A stretch of DNA of 64,000 nucleotides from Nonomuraea glycinis (GTDB lineage: Bacteria > Actinomycetota > Actinomycetes > Streptosporangiales > Streptosporangiaceae), in assembly GCF_014646515.1 (NCBI RefSeq), contig NZ_BMNK01000005.1, forward strand, positions 452,270 through 516,269, given 5' to 3'. The notes below the pieces were generated by a model. It saw only the letters and a program-made list of their open reading frames with translations. It was not told the origin of the DNA and ran no database searches. Both the position numbers and the translations under genes were made by a program. This document shows, piece after piece, positions 17,276-25,716 of this stretch (the stretch's first letter is position 1; each line of letters starts with the position of its first letter).

Positions 17276-17338
17276 ACGGAACGGTTGCGTCCCGGCTCGA
17301 TGGACGCCTATCCTTCAAACGGAACGGATACGTTCCGT
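17276..17338. promoter_or_regulatory. Two TetR-type operators in the divergent promoter
   Basis: The site at 17319-17338 is a perfect dyad: ACGGAACG, GATA, CGTTCCGT. The site at 17276-17295 has an identical left half and a right half with two changes (CGTCCCGG). Their centres are 43 bp apart, about four helical turns, on the same DNA face. The perfect copy lies just upstream of the monooxygenase start; the imperfect copy lies near the TetR start. Confidence 0.8.
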
Positions 17339-17356
17339 CCTGAATGGGGGGAAGGC

Positions 17357-18907
17357 ATGACCGACGTAGAGGTGCTCATCGTCGGAGGCGGACCGACCGG
17401 GCTGACGCTGGCTTGCGAGCTGGCCCGGCGCGGCGTCACCTTCCGAGTGATCGACAAATCTCCCGAATTCCACCGCCAGTCTCGGGGTAAGGGCATACAG
17501 CCGCGCAGCCTGGAGGTGTTCGACGATCTCGGCGTGGTCCAGGACTTCCTGGACGCGGGGACGTCCGAGATGCCGGCGCGGATCTACATGGACCGCCGGT
17601 TCATCGCGGAGCTGCACCTCCTGGCCGGGGTCCACGCGCGGCCGGATGTGCCGTACCCGACGCTCGTCCTGCTGCCGCAGTGGCGCACCGAGGAGATACT
17701 CCGCGCCCGCCTGACCGAGTGGGGCGGTCAGGTGGAGCGCGGCCTGCACCTGACCGACCTCAAGCAGTCCGACGGCGAGGTCGTCGCGCGACTCGCCACG
17801 GGTGAGGAGATCCACGCCTCCTACCTCGTCGGCTGCGACGGCGGCAGCAGCGCCGTGCGCGAGGCCGCCGGGATCGCCTTCCCCGGTCTGGTGTCGGAGA
17901 CCGAGCACTACCTGCTCGGCGACGTGGAGGTGGACGGCTTGCCCCGCGACGGCTCCTATGTCTGGTACGCGGCCGATGAGTCCTCCGTGGGCCTCGCACT
18001 GCTGCCCGGTACGCGGTCGTGGCAGTTCGGCCTCACCGTACGCCCCGGTGAGGAGGGCGCCGGGGAGGAGCCCTCACTCGAGCTCTTCCAGCGCCTGTTC
18101 GAGCAGCGCACCGGCCGGACGGATGTGCGCCTGCACAACGCCACCTGGCGCTCGCGCTTCAGCTACAAGGTACGGCTCGCCGACCGCTACCGTGCCGGCC
18201 GCGTCTTCATCGCCGGAGACGCCGCCCACGTCCACCCGATCGCGGGTGGCCTCGGCATGAACACCGGCATCCAGGACGCCTACAACCTGGGCTGGAAGCT
18301 GGCCCTCGCGGTACGCGGTCAAGCCTCCGACAGCCTGCTCGACACCTACGAGCGGGAGCGCCGCCCGGTGGCCGAATCCGTGCTCAAGACCAGCGGCGCC
18401 AGTATGACCGCGCTGTTCTCCGCCAAGCCTCTGATGACCTTCCTCCGGGACCGGATCATCCTGCCGCTGATGCGCAGCCCCGCGGTAACCAAGGCGATCG
18501 TCAGCAGGACCTCCCAGCTCAACGTGAAGTACCGCGACTCCGAGCTGTCGGTCGGCGACAAGGGCAAGGTCCGTCCCGGCGATCGGGCACCCGACTCGCC
18601 GTGCCGGCACCCGGTGACCGGCGAGCAGTCGCGGCTGTTCGACCTCTTCCGCGGCCCCCACTTCACGCTGCTCCAGTTCGGCGCGATGGTGCCAGGCCTG
18701 GCCGAGCGCCTGGACGCACTCTACGGCGACGGCATTCGCGTCTACCAGCTGGAGCCAGGCCCGCCGAGCAAGCACTACGGCGCCGGCAGAGGCACCCTCG
18801 TCCTCGTCCGCCCGGACGGCTATGTGGCCGTACGAACCCGGTCAGGCGACGCGGTGGCCGACTACTTGAGGACGATCTCCGCCACGCCAAGGGTTTCAAG
18901 TCCATAA
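17357..18907 (+). CDS. FAD-dependent aromatic monooxygenase (PHBH / rifampicin monooxygenase type)
   Basis: A 516-residue group A flavoprotein monooxygenase. The FAD-binding motif G-G-G-P-T-G-L-T-L-A is at residues 9-18, the D-G motif is G-C-D-G-G-S-S-A-V-R, and the second FAD motif is G-D-A-A-H-V-H-P-I-A-G-G-L-G-M-N. A C-terminal thioredoxin-like domain of this class is present from about residue 395. The ATG at 17357 follows GGGGGGAAGG. It resembles enzymes that hydroxylate phenols or inactivate rifamycins; the exact substrate is not readable. The divergent TetR with double operator suggests induction by its substrate. Confidence 0.88.
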   Translation: MTDVEVLIVGGGPTGLTLACELARRGVTFRVIDKSPEFHRQSRGKGIQPRSLEVFDDLGVVQDFLDAGTSEMPARIYMDRRFIAELHLLAGVHARPDVPYPTLVLLPQWRTEEILRARLTEWGGQVERGLHLTDLKQSDGEVVARLATGEEIHASYLVGCDGGSSAVREAAGIAFPGLVSETEHYLLGDVEVDGLPRDGSYVWYAADESSVGLALLPGTRSWQFGLTVRPGEEGAGEEPSLELFQRLFEQRTGRTDVRLHNATWRSRFSYKVRLADRYRAGRVFIAGDAAHVHPIAGGLGMNTGIQDAYNLGWKLALAVRGQASDSLLDTYERERRPVAESVLKTSGASMTALFSAKPLMTFLRDRIILPLMRSPAVTKAIVSRTSQLNVKYRDSELSVGDKGKVRPGDRAPDSPCRHPVTGEQSRLFDLFRGPHFTLLQFGAMVPGLAERLDALYGDGIRVYQLEPGPPSKHYGAGRGTLVLVRPDGYVAVRTRSGDAVADYLRTISATPRVSSP

Positions 18908-18916
18908 GGGAATCGT

Positions 18917-18946
18917 GGCGCACCAGGCCGTTCGACCTGGTGTGCC
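18917..18946 (+). terminator. Terminator hairpin after the monooxygenase gene
   Basis: GGCGCACCAGG (18917-18927) pairs with CCTGGTGTGCC (18936-18946) across an 8-base loop, with a single G-U pair. It begins nine bases after the stop codon of the monooxygenase gene. Confidence 0.75.
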
Positions 18947-19330
18947 AACGGGCGACCCCTGATCGACGGCGTGGACCCCATGATGTCCGCGGGCCCCTAC
19001 CTCGCGGCGACGGCGGCCCGCGGCTCGCGACGGAAACTTATCAACAATCCCATCAAGGCGTGATTTATTTAGAAATACTTCGAAATGTCTGGATTCAGAT
19101 GTACAGTATCGCGATCCATCGCTAGCCTGCTGTCCGCGGGAGGAAGAGTCCAGGGTCCTTCCGCTGCGGAGATGACGTGGGTATGCGCATTCCGGAACTC
19201 ACGTCACCATGCTGCCGAACTCGGTTCCCTGATCGACGATCAGGTCGACGCAGCCTCCATGTCGAGTACCATGGCGCGACTGCTCGCGGGGGCGGGGTGG
19301 TCGGCAGAGCGTGCAGGGGAAGTCAGCGCG
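18947..19330. other. Intergenic region before the AraC-type gene
   Basis: 384 bases without a recognised gene. The stretch from 19060 to 19110 is AT-rich (for example ATTTATTTAGAAATA) and is the best place for the AraC-type gene promoter. The open frame continues through 19085-19330 but has no ribosome binding site or conserved sequence until the chosen start. Confidence 0.45.
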
Positions 19331-20323
19331 ATGGCAGATTTTAATGTGCGGGAATCGGGGCGTACCTCAGACCCAGCGATAAAATCCCCGGCTGTCACCG
19401 CAGATGTCGATCAGCTGCGCGAACTACTGGGACAGCAATATCCATCTTACTACCTTCGGATTGTCAAATCGCACCCGCGCGGCGCGCGACACCAGCTTCT
19501 CCACAAAGGAAAGATCGCTTTATACACCGCGTCATATGGGGCAGAAATTCGTACCGGGACGTCGGAGTCGTTCAACTTCTACGCGATCATGCCGTTGCGA
19601 GGGGTCGGCGAGGTGACGCTCAACGGGCGGGACGACGTCAACGCACCGATCTCCCTCATAGGTCCCCAGCAGAAGATAGACATGCGTTGGAGTCTCGATC
19701 ACGAAGTGATGCTGATGCAGATTCCGTCGGAACTCCTGCAGGAAGCGCTTGAGACGTACCTGGGTGATCCTCCCAAGGAGAGACTGCGGTTCGAACCGGG
19801 GGTGGTCGCCACCGGCGCGCTCGGTCACGCGCTGAGACTGCTGTCGTCGGTCGGTACGGGCGGGACGCTGCCGTTCACGGCCTCGAAGCAGGCCGAGTAT
19901 CACTTCGAGCAGTTCCTGCTGCACACCTTGCTCTCCTCCCAGCCCCACAATTACTCCTACGAACTCGGCGAGCCATCCGCCGCGTGGACTCCTGCCGCTC
20001 TTCGGCGTGCGACCCGCTATTGCGAGGATCACGCCGGCGAACCGATCAGTCTCGGCGACATCGCCGCCGCGGCCAGGGTCAGCGTCCGCACCCTGCAACT
20101 CGGCTTCCGCGAGCACCTGCAGACCACCCCGATGGCCTATCTCCGTTCCGTACGGCTGGCTCACGCCCACGCCGATCTGGTCCGTATCGCCGAGACGGGC
20201 AGCCAGACAACCGTCACGGATGTGGCCCTCCGGTGGGGATTTACCCATCTCGGCCGTTTCGCGGCCAGGTACCGGCAGACCTACGGCCGGCCGCCGTCCA
20301 GCACCCGCCAAGGACACCGGTAA
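19331..20323 (+). CDS. AraC-family transcriptional regulator
   Basis: A 330-residue regulator from the ATG at 19331, with GGGGAAG about ten bases upstream; in-frame starts further up are possible. Residues about 40-210 form the cupin-like AraC_binding_2 domain. The last about 100 residues hold two helix-turn-helix motifs (I-S-L-G-D-I-A-A-A-A-R-V-S-V-R-T-L-Q and V-T-D-V-A-L-R-W-G-F-T-H-L-G-R-F). Its 3' end overlaps the end of the opposing AfsR-like gene by 83 bases. No obvious target lies beside it except that gene and the hypothetical protein further right. Confidence 0.87.
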   Translation: MADFNVRESGRTSDPAIKSPAVTADVDQLRELLGQQYPSYYLRIVKSHPRGARHQLLHKGKIALYTASYGAEIRTGTSESFNFYAIMPLRGVGEVTLNGRDDVNAPISLIGPQQKIDMRWSLDHEVMLMQIPSELLQEALETYLGDPPKERLRFEPGVVATGALGHALRLLSSVGTGGTLPFTASKQAEYHFEQFLLHTLLSSQPHNYSYELGEPSAAWTPAALRRATRYCEDHAGEPISLGDIAAAARVSVRTLQLGFREHLQTTPMAYLRSVRLAHAHADLVRIAETGSQTTVTDVALRWGFTHLGRFAARYRQTYGRPPSSTRQGHR

Positions 20324-22304
20324 GCGTGGCAGCCGCTCCACCTGAGCAGTGCGCCTGTCGATGATCACATCCGCCCAGCTCATGGGCGAGTATCTCGGTG
20401 AGCTCGAGTCGCAGGACCGAGGCGTCAGCGTGTTCCTCTACCGGCTTCGCGAGGTCCGAGAAGCCGGCGAGACGCCGATCCCTTGTCACCCTGTATTCGG
20501 CGGCGCCCAGTTCCGCGCGGCAGAAATTACGGATCGGGATGAGGATCCGATACCGATAGTCATGACCGCGGACGGGTTGGACCAGTGAGTTGTCGACCAA
20601 GGTGGCCAGAGAAAGGGCTACCTGCCCGCTCGTGACAGGGCCGTGGGCGCTGAGCTGTTCGGCCGCCTCGAGAGTGAAGCTTCCTGAGAACACGGACAAC
20701 TGCCGCAGGACCAGCTTGTCCGTTTCGCTGAGGAGATCGAGACTCCAGCGGATGGTCGTACCGAGGGACTGCTGATGGGGCAGGCCGGGTGCCAAGCGTT
20801 CGCCCAATGCGCCGGGGTGTCCGAGACGCGTCCGCAAGGCCGCGATCGATATCGACCGCAGTCTGGCCGCGGCCAATTCGATGGCGAGGGGCAGCCCGTC
20901 GAGCTTGCGGCACACCTCGACCACGTCGCCGAGATCGTCCGAGAGGTCCAGCAGCGGGCAGACTTCACCCGCACGGGTGAGAAAGAGGTCCACCGCTCCG
21001 TATCCGCACAGCTCTGATTCGGGTGTTCCCGCAGAGGGCAGCGAAAGCGGGGAGACCTCCCACACCGTTTCGCCGGGGAGCCCGAGAGATCGACGCGACG
21101 TGATGATGAACCGAACTCCGTCGCATGACCGGAGCACCTCGTCGGTCCAGAACGCGATGACGCTCGCCACATGCTCCGCGTTGTCGAGCACGATCAGCAG
21201 ATGTTCGCCTTGCAGCGCGGTGATGAGATCCGCTGCGCGAACATCAGGATCGTCCGACAGCCCGAGCCCTGACCGAATGGCGTCCGTCACGGCATCGAGT
21301 CGCGCGGTGCGGTCGTCCCCCGTGGCGTGCCTCGACGACAGAGAGCCGAGTTCGATGACCGCGACGCCGTCGCGATGCGCCTCCTGAGCCCTGGCGGCCA
21401 CCTCGAGGGCCAATCTCGTTTTTCCCACCCCGCCTGGGCCGGTGAGCGTCACGAGCCGACGCTTTCTCACGAGTTCGGTGACCTTCCTCAGGTCGTCCGC
21501 ACGCCCGATCAGGGGGCCGTCCGCGGCTCTTCGCCCTCGCCAGCGCGGCCCAGGGGATACCACGACCGGACGCTGCGTGAGAGCCTCCATGTTCGCGCGA
21601 CGGAGCTCTTCGCCAGGATCGGCGCCGAGTTCCTCGCCGAGCCTGCGCCGGATCTGATCGAAGGCCATCAGCGCTTCGGCTTGCCTGCCCGCATGGTTGT
21701 ACACGCGCATCAAAGCGGCGTGGAGCGGTTCATTCAAGGGGTAGTGGCGGGCCAGGCCCTCAAGACCTCTGACCAACTCGGCGCGATCATGGCGGCCGGG
21801 TGCTCGGGCCGCGACGACCATTGCCGTGATCAGTTCCTGCTCGACGGCCGCGAGATTCGCATCCGTTCTCGGAAAGGCGCTCAGGTCCTCCAGCGGAAGC
21901 CCATGGAACATGGTGAGCGCCTCCGCGGGCACTGTTTCCGATCCTTCACGCTTCGCCGTGGACAACAGGAACCGGAACCGGAGCAGGTCGAGACTGTCCT
22001 CGTCCAGGATCAGCGAATAGCCGCCGTGCACCCTCTTGAGCATGCTGTCGGCAGCGGTTCCCGAGACACGCTCCGGCTGCAGCAGGCCACGGAGCCTCTT
22101 GATGTACGTCTGAATCGTGTTGACCGCCGTCGGTGGCGGGGACTCCTCCCAGAGAAGAGCGGAGATCTCACTCGTGCTGACCCGCCCGCACGGGTTCAGT
22201 AACAGCGCCCCCAAGACCACCCGCTGCTTGGGCGACCCCAGGGCGAGTTCGCACTCCTCGCGCCACGCTCTTAGCGGACCCAGAACCTGAAAACGTACCC
22301 CCAT
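20241..22304 (-). CDS. AfsR-type regulator (SARP plus NB-ARC), C-terminally shortened
   Basis: A 687-residue protein starting with a winged-helix and BTAD activation module (about residues 1-245), then an NB-ARC ATPase (Walker A G-P-G-G-V-G-K-T near 287, L-L-I-V-L-D-N-A-E Walker B, a G-L-P-L-A motif) and a winged helix to about residue 610. Full AfsR-like proteins continue with several hundred residues of TPR repeats. Here the frame instead runs into sequence antisense to the AraC-type gene and stops. The last about 45 residues do not look like regulator sequence. I read it as truncated by a past deletion, though it may still bind DNA. Confidence 0.8.
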   Translation of the reverse strand: MGVRFQVLGPLRAWREECELALGSPKQRVVLGALLLNPCGRVSTSEISALLWEESPPPTAVNTIQTYIKRLRGLLQPERVSGTAADSMLKRVHGGYSLILDEDSLDLLRFRFLLSTAKREGSETVPAEALTMFHGLPLEDLSAFPRTDANLAAVEQELITAMVVAARAPGRHDRAELVRGLEGLARHYPLNEPLHAALMRVYNHAGRQAEALMAFDQIRRRLGEELGADPGEELRRANMEALTQRPVVVSPGPRWRGRRAADGPLIGRADDLRKVTELVRKRRLVTLTGPGGVGKTRLALEVAARAQEAHRDGVAVIELGSLSSRHATGDDRTARLDAVTDAIRSGLGLSDDPDVRAADLITALQGEHLLIVLDNAEHVASVIAFWTDEVLRSCDGVRFIITSRRSLGLPGETVWEVSPLSLPSAGTPESELCGYGAVDLFLTRAGEVCPLLDLSDDLGDVVEVCRKLDGLPLAIELAAARLRSISIAALRTRLGHPGALGERLAPGLPHQQSLGTTIRWSLDLLSETDKLVLRQLSVFSGSFTLEAAEQLSAHGPVTSGQVALSLATLVDNSLVQPVRGHDYRYRILIPIRNFCRAELGAAEYRVTRDRRLAGFSDLAKPVEEHADASVLRLELTEILAHELGGCDHRQAHCSGGAAATLTGVLGGCWTAAGRRSAGTWPRNGRDG

Positions 22305-22677
22305 ACGACGGACCCCGTCTCAGGCGGCGGCATTCGGCGGCGCGGTGAAGACGCCAAGGGCATCAATCGTCACCAGGGTGAGAATGGTGGAGTGCATGCT
22401 GCTCCCTGCAGTTGGAAACCGGCGAGCCGGCGCTCAGACGCTTTCGGCATACAGGGCCTCCCGGAAGGTGTTCGGGCCCCGTGCGCTCGATTGCGTCGTC
22501 GCGATTAGGCATGGAGCGTAGGAGGCGGACACGACCAGCGGCTATCCACATTGCGTCGCACGATATTCGTGCTTCGGACAGCACGCTCTCTGAGCCTGAA
22601 CGCTCGCGTGCGGGCCGGGGCGGCGAAGGCGTCGCTCAGCCAGGAGATCAGGGCGCCGTCGCTCTCGGGCTTTACCG
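22305..22677. other. Region between the AfsR-like gene and the hypothetical protein gene
   Basis: 373 bases. It should hold the promoter of the AfsR-like gene on the minus strand. Nothing recognisable was found for the plus strand: no signal peptide-coding frame precedes the hypothetical gene and an in-frame stop occurs at 22597-22599. Confidence 0.5.
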
Positions 22678-23709
22678 GTGGATCAAGGCGGCGCCGGCCC
22701 GGGCGGAGCGGGCCGCGGCCGATCCATACACCACATCCGTGGCGCGATCACGTACAAGTCCGAATGCGCCACGAAGAAGAACTACGACCGGACGTTCCAG
22801 GACGTCACGGCGTCTGCTCTGGTCGACAAGCGCAACAAGCTGGCGGTCACGACGTCGACGGCGCTGGCCGGCGCGATCGCGTCGGTCAAGGTGAACAACA
22901 AGGAGTTCATCTCCAGCGGCGGCCACGGTGCCGCTTTCCAGTACGCCTTCCACGCCTGGCAGCGGGGTAAGGCGTCGACAGAGTGCTACAACCCCACGCA
23001 GGCCGGTACTCGCATGGACGACGCGGGTCAGCCGCCGCCCTACCACGGTCCCAGCACCAGCGCGCTCTACACCATGGCCAGGTCCGGCAGCACCATCCGC
23101 ACGGCGGGGAGGCCCGCGATGTTCGTTACCCTCGCGGACACGAAACCGGGCTGGGGCGACTGCCGCAGCGCCGACCACCAGGCCAAGCGCGTCCCGTTCA
23201 CCATGGGCCTGTCGCCGTACTGGCTGCAGACCTCGATCGAGCTCGCCCCCGACCACGACGCGCCCAAGCTGGAGAACGTCTTCCGCGCCGCCGCCACGAT
23301 CACCTCGGACGACGAACGACACGATCACTTCGACGGTGTCCTCGTCGCCTACCTGCAGCCGGACTTCACCAAGGTCTTCTCCTACAGCCCCGCCACCGGT
23401 CGCCTGTCGCCCAAGCCCGTGGACTCCCACACGAGCAAGGACCCCATGGTCCGTTGTACCGACGACGGCGACTACTGCCTCGGCATGTACGTCAAGCCCG
23501 ACGTTCTCGGCGACAAGGCCTACTACTACACGATGACCCGCCCGCCCATGGACTACAACGGCCACTTCGGTGAGAACACCATCCAGGTCACCAGCCCCAG
23601 CGGAGCCATGGACAAGGGAGACAAGGTCACCTACGAAACCTACGTGGTCGTCGGCGACAAGAGCCGCGTCGCCGACACCATGACCCAGCTCCACCGCGCC
23701 TTCAGGTAG
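22678..23709 (+). CDS. Hypothetical protein, possibly lacking its original N-terminus
   Basis: A 343-residue frame from GTG 22678 without a good ribosome binding site. From about residue 20 on it has typical protein composition, unlike the low-complexity first residues. Visible features are several spaced cysteines (residues about 30, 97, 161, 260 and 268), a G-x-C-Y-N-P-T-like segment (E-C-Y-N-P-T-Q-A-G) and a high content of Tyr, Asp and Thr, as in secreted beta-rich proteins. No signal peptide is encoded. I do not recognise the family. Either the start is elsewhere or the 5' end was lost in the same rearrangement that shortened the neighbouring AfsR-like gene. Confidence 0.6.
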   Translation: MDQGGAGPGGAGRGRSIHHIRGAITYKSECATKKNYDRTFQDVTASALVDKRNKLAVTTSTALAGAIASVKVNNKEFISSGGHGAAFQYAFHAWQRGKASTECYNPTQAGTRMDDAGQPPPYHGPSTSALYTMARSGSTIRTAGRPAMFVTLADTKPGWGDCRSADHQAKRVPFTMGLSPYWLQTSIELAPDHDAPKLENVFRAAATITSDDERHDHFDGVLVAYLQPDFTKVFSYSPATGRLSPKPVDSHTSKDPMVRCTDDGDYCLGMYVKPDVLGDKAYYYTMTRPPMDYNGHFGENTIQVTSPSGAMDKGDKVTYETYVVVGDKSRVADTMTQLHRAFR

Positions 23710-24006
23710 CCGGCCCTCGGCCAGGGCTCATACCGACCCCGATGACGCCACAGCCTTCGCGCTCCGCGCCCGGTAACAGTCTCGTGGACAGCACGGGCAC
23801 GCCCATCGTGCTGTCCAGGCTTCCTTCGCCGTTCAGCGCAGCCGCCACAGTGCGCCATGCGAGCCGGTCAGCTCCCCTTGAGCGCCGGTTGCCCGGCGAT
23901 CCGGCGCGAGGGAGGTACGGTCACCCGGCACATCTTGCCGGAACCGGAGCCGGCGAAGAGCCGATCCGACAACGGGGCGATGTCGGCAAGCCAGGACATC
24001 CGCCGG

Positions 24007-24756
24007 TCATGCTCGGGGGCCCGGCACCTCGTCCGTGTCCGCCCGCGCCCGCGCGAGCGCTGTGGCTCCCACCAGGACCTCCAGCTGCGCCGGATTGTAG
24101 ATCGCGTGCATGGTCTCGACCATGGTGACAGCGGTCGATATCGGCGTCCGCCTCAGATGCGTTTCCGGTGCGGCTATCCAGGGGTAGTTCGCGAGAGCTT
24201 TCGTGATCGTCTCCGCGAACTCCTCGACGAGGCGAGCGCGCGTCGCCTCGTCGGCGTCCGCGGGCAGCGACTCGAACTCCACCGTCGCGGCGTCTGCGTC
24301 GACGTCGAGCATCTCGCTGACGTCATTCATCACCTCGGGCTGGTACAGCTGCGAGTAGATGAGCGTCAGGGATCGCTCGGAAGGAGACAACCGCGGCGCG
24401 ACTCTCGCGAACCCCGTCGCCACCTCCGTGATCGAGCCATGCTGGAGCATGTCGGCGATCTCAGCGCGCGCCCGCTGGCTGCGTTCGATCGTCTCGATGA
24501 GGTTCGCGTCGATGGCCGCCAGCACCTCTGGCGAGGTCCCGACGCCGGAGTCCAGACGCTCGATCTCCGCGATCGGGACGCCGATGTCGCGGAGCCGGCG
24601 GATCTGCAGCAGACGGATGAGGTGGGGGACGCCGTACTGCTTGTAGCCGTTCATCCGTCGGTCGGGCACCTCGAGCAGGCCGCGCTCGTGGTAGTGCCGG
24701 ACGGTGTTGACGGTCGTGCCCGCCAGGTCAGCGAGCTCGCGGGTGCTCCACGCCAT
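24007..24756 (-). CDS. MerR-family regulator
   Basis: A 249-residue regulator. The N-terminal MerR helix-turn-helix with wing is clear (S-T-R-E-L-A-D-L-A-G-T-T-V-N-T-V-R-H-Y-H-E-R-G-L, shown here only as the pattern over residues 4-27). The remainder is helical, without metal-binding cysteines, so it belongs to the drug- or ligand-sensing branch. GGAGG stands eight bases before the ATG. It lies 80 bases downstream of a GPP34-type gene on the same strand and may be co-transcribed with it. Confidence 0.86.
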   Translation of the reverse strand: MAWSTRELADLAGTTVNTVRHYHERGLLEVPDRRMNGYKQYGVPHLIRLLQIRRLRDIGVPIAEIERLDSGVGTSPEVLAAIDANLIETIERSQRARAEIADMLQHGSITEVATGFARVAPRLSPSERSLTLIYSQLYQPEVMNDVSEMLDVDADAATVEFESLPADADEATRARLVEEFAETITKALANYPWIAAPETHLRRTPISTAVTMVETMHAIYNPAQLEVLVGATALARARADTDEVPGPRA

Positions 24757-24836
24757 GGTCCTACCTCCGCTCGCATCCTAGGCCAGGAATTTCGTCCCGG
24801 ACGATGCGGGAACATCCTGCGAGATCTCTGGTGGGA

Positions 24837-25571
24837 CTAGCCGCGGCCGGCGGCATTCGCGGCGGTCGATGCGCTCAGGGCGCCGCTGAGGACGGCGATC
24901 GTCGCCCGGGTGACGGCCGCTCCCACGGCCGCCGCGCCCCAGTCGCCGCTCTCGAGCTCCTTCGCGCGGTGGATGACCGACGATGTCCATGGGATCTCGG
25001 GATCGAACTGGTGCAGGTTGGCACTCGCGGAGAGCAGCGCCGTGATCGCAGCGGTCCTGGCGTCGGGCTCGTTCCCGTCGACGAGCGTCGCGCGCACGCG
25101 GGTGAGGAGCTCCGCGCGCCGCGTGCTGCCGAGCTCGAGGGACTCCGATGGGATGAAGCCGAGCACTTTCTTGCGCGTGCGTCGCAGATGTCCGTCGTCG
25201 ATGAGCTTGTTGAGCACCTTGCCGCGCAGTTCCGGACCGATCGCCGCGATCACCGTCCGCATACCGCGCGGCTTCGTGGCGAGGTAGTCCCACGCAGGGC
25301 GCAGGATGTCTTCGTGCGGGGCGTCGCCCCGTGCGGCGACGCGGCGGACGAGCCGGCCTGCCTCCTGCACCTCGGTGAGGTCGCGGAGTGCCAGATCGGC
25401 GACGACGGCACCGCCCAGCACGTAAAAGAGGAAGTTCTCGCCCGCGATCGCGCCGGAGGACGGCTGGAAGAGCAGCAGCAGCACGTCCTCGACGAGCAGC
25501 GGCTCGTCGATGGACCGCTCGAGCGGCGCACCGTCCGCGCGATCGACCGGTACCTGGTTCTCGTCACTCAT
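24837..25571 (-). CDS. GPP34 (GOLPH3/VPS74-like) family phosphoprotein
   Basis: A 244-residue protein with the GPP34 pattern: L-L-V-E-D-V-L-L-L-L-F near residue 25, then G-G-A-V-V-A-D-L-A-L and D-D-G-H-L-R-R. In eukaryotes this fold binds phosphatidylinositol-4-phosphate; actinomycetes carry several copies with unknown function. The ATG at 25571 has GAGAGGGG upstream, and a long in-frame extension beyond it is not conserved. It sits between a TAP-type hydrolase gene and the MerR gene, all on the minus strand. Confidence 0.85.
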   Translation of the reverse strand: MSDENQVPVDRADGAPLERSIDEPLLVEDVLLLLFQPSSGAIAGENFLFYVLGGAVVADLALRDLTEVQEAGRLVRRVAARGDAPHEDILRPAWDYLATKPRGMRTVIAAIGPELRGKVLNKLIDDGHLRRTRKKVLGFIPSESLELGSTRRAELLTRVRATLVDGNEPDARTAAITALLSASANLHQFDPEIPWTSSVIHRAKELESGDWGAAAVGAAVTRATIAVLSGALSASTAANAAGRG

Positions 25572-25716
25572 CGTGCCCCTCTCCCCACCGGACGAGCCCT
25601 GCGCTCCTGGTTCCCCCCATTGAGAACCATGTTCCCGGAACAGGGTCGAATGCGGGGCCTCGCGGTGGCGGCCCGAGCCGGGGCGACTCGGGCCGCGCGC
25701 GCTCAGCACCGGGTCA

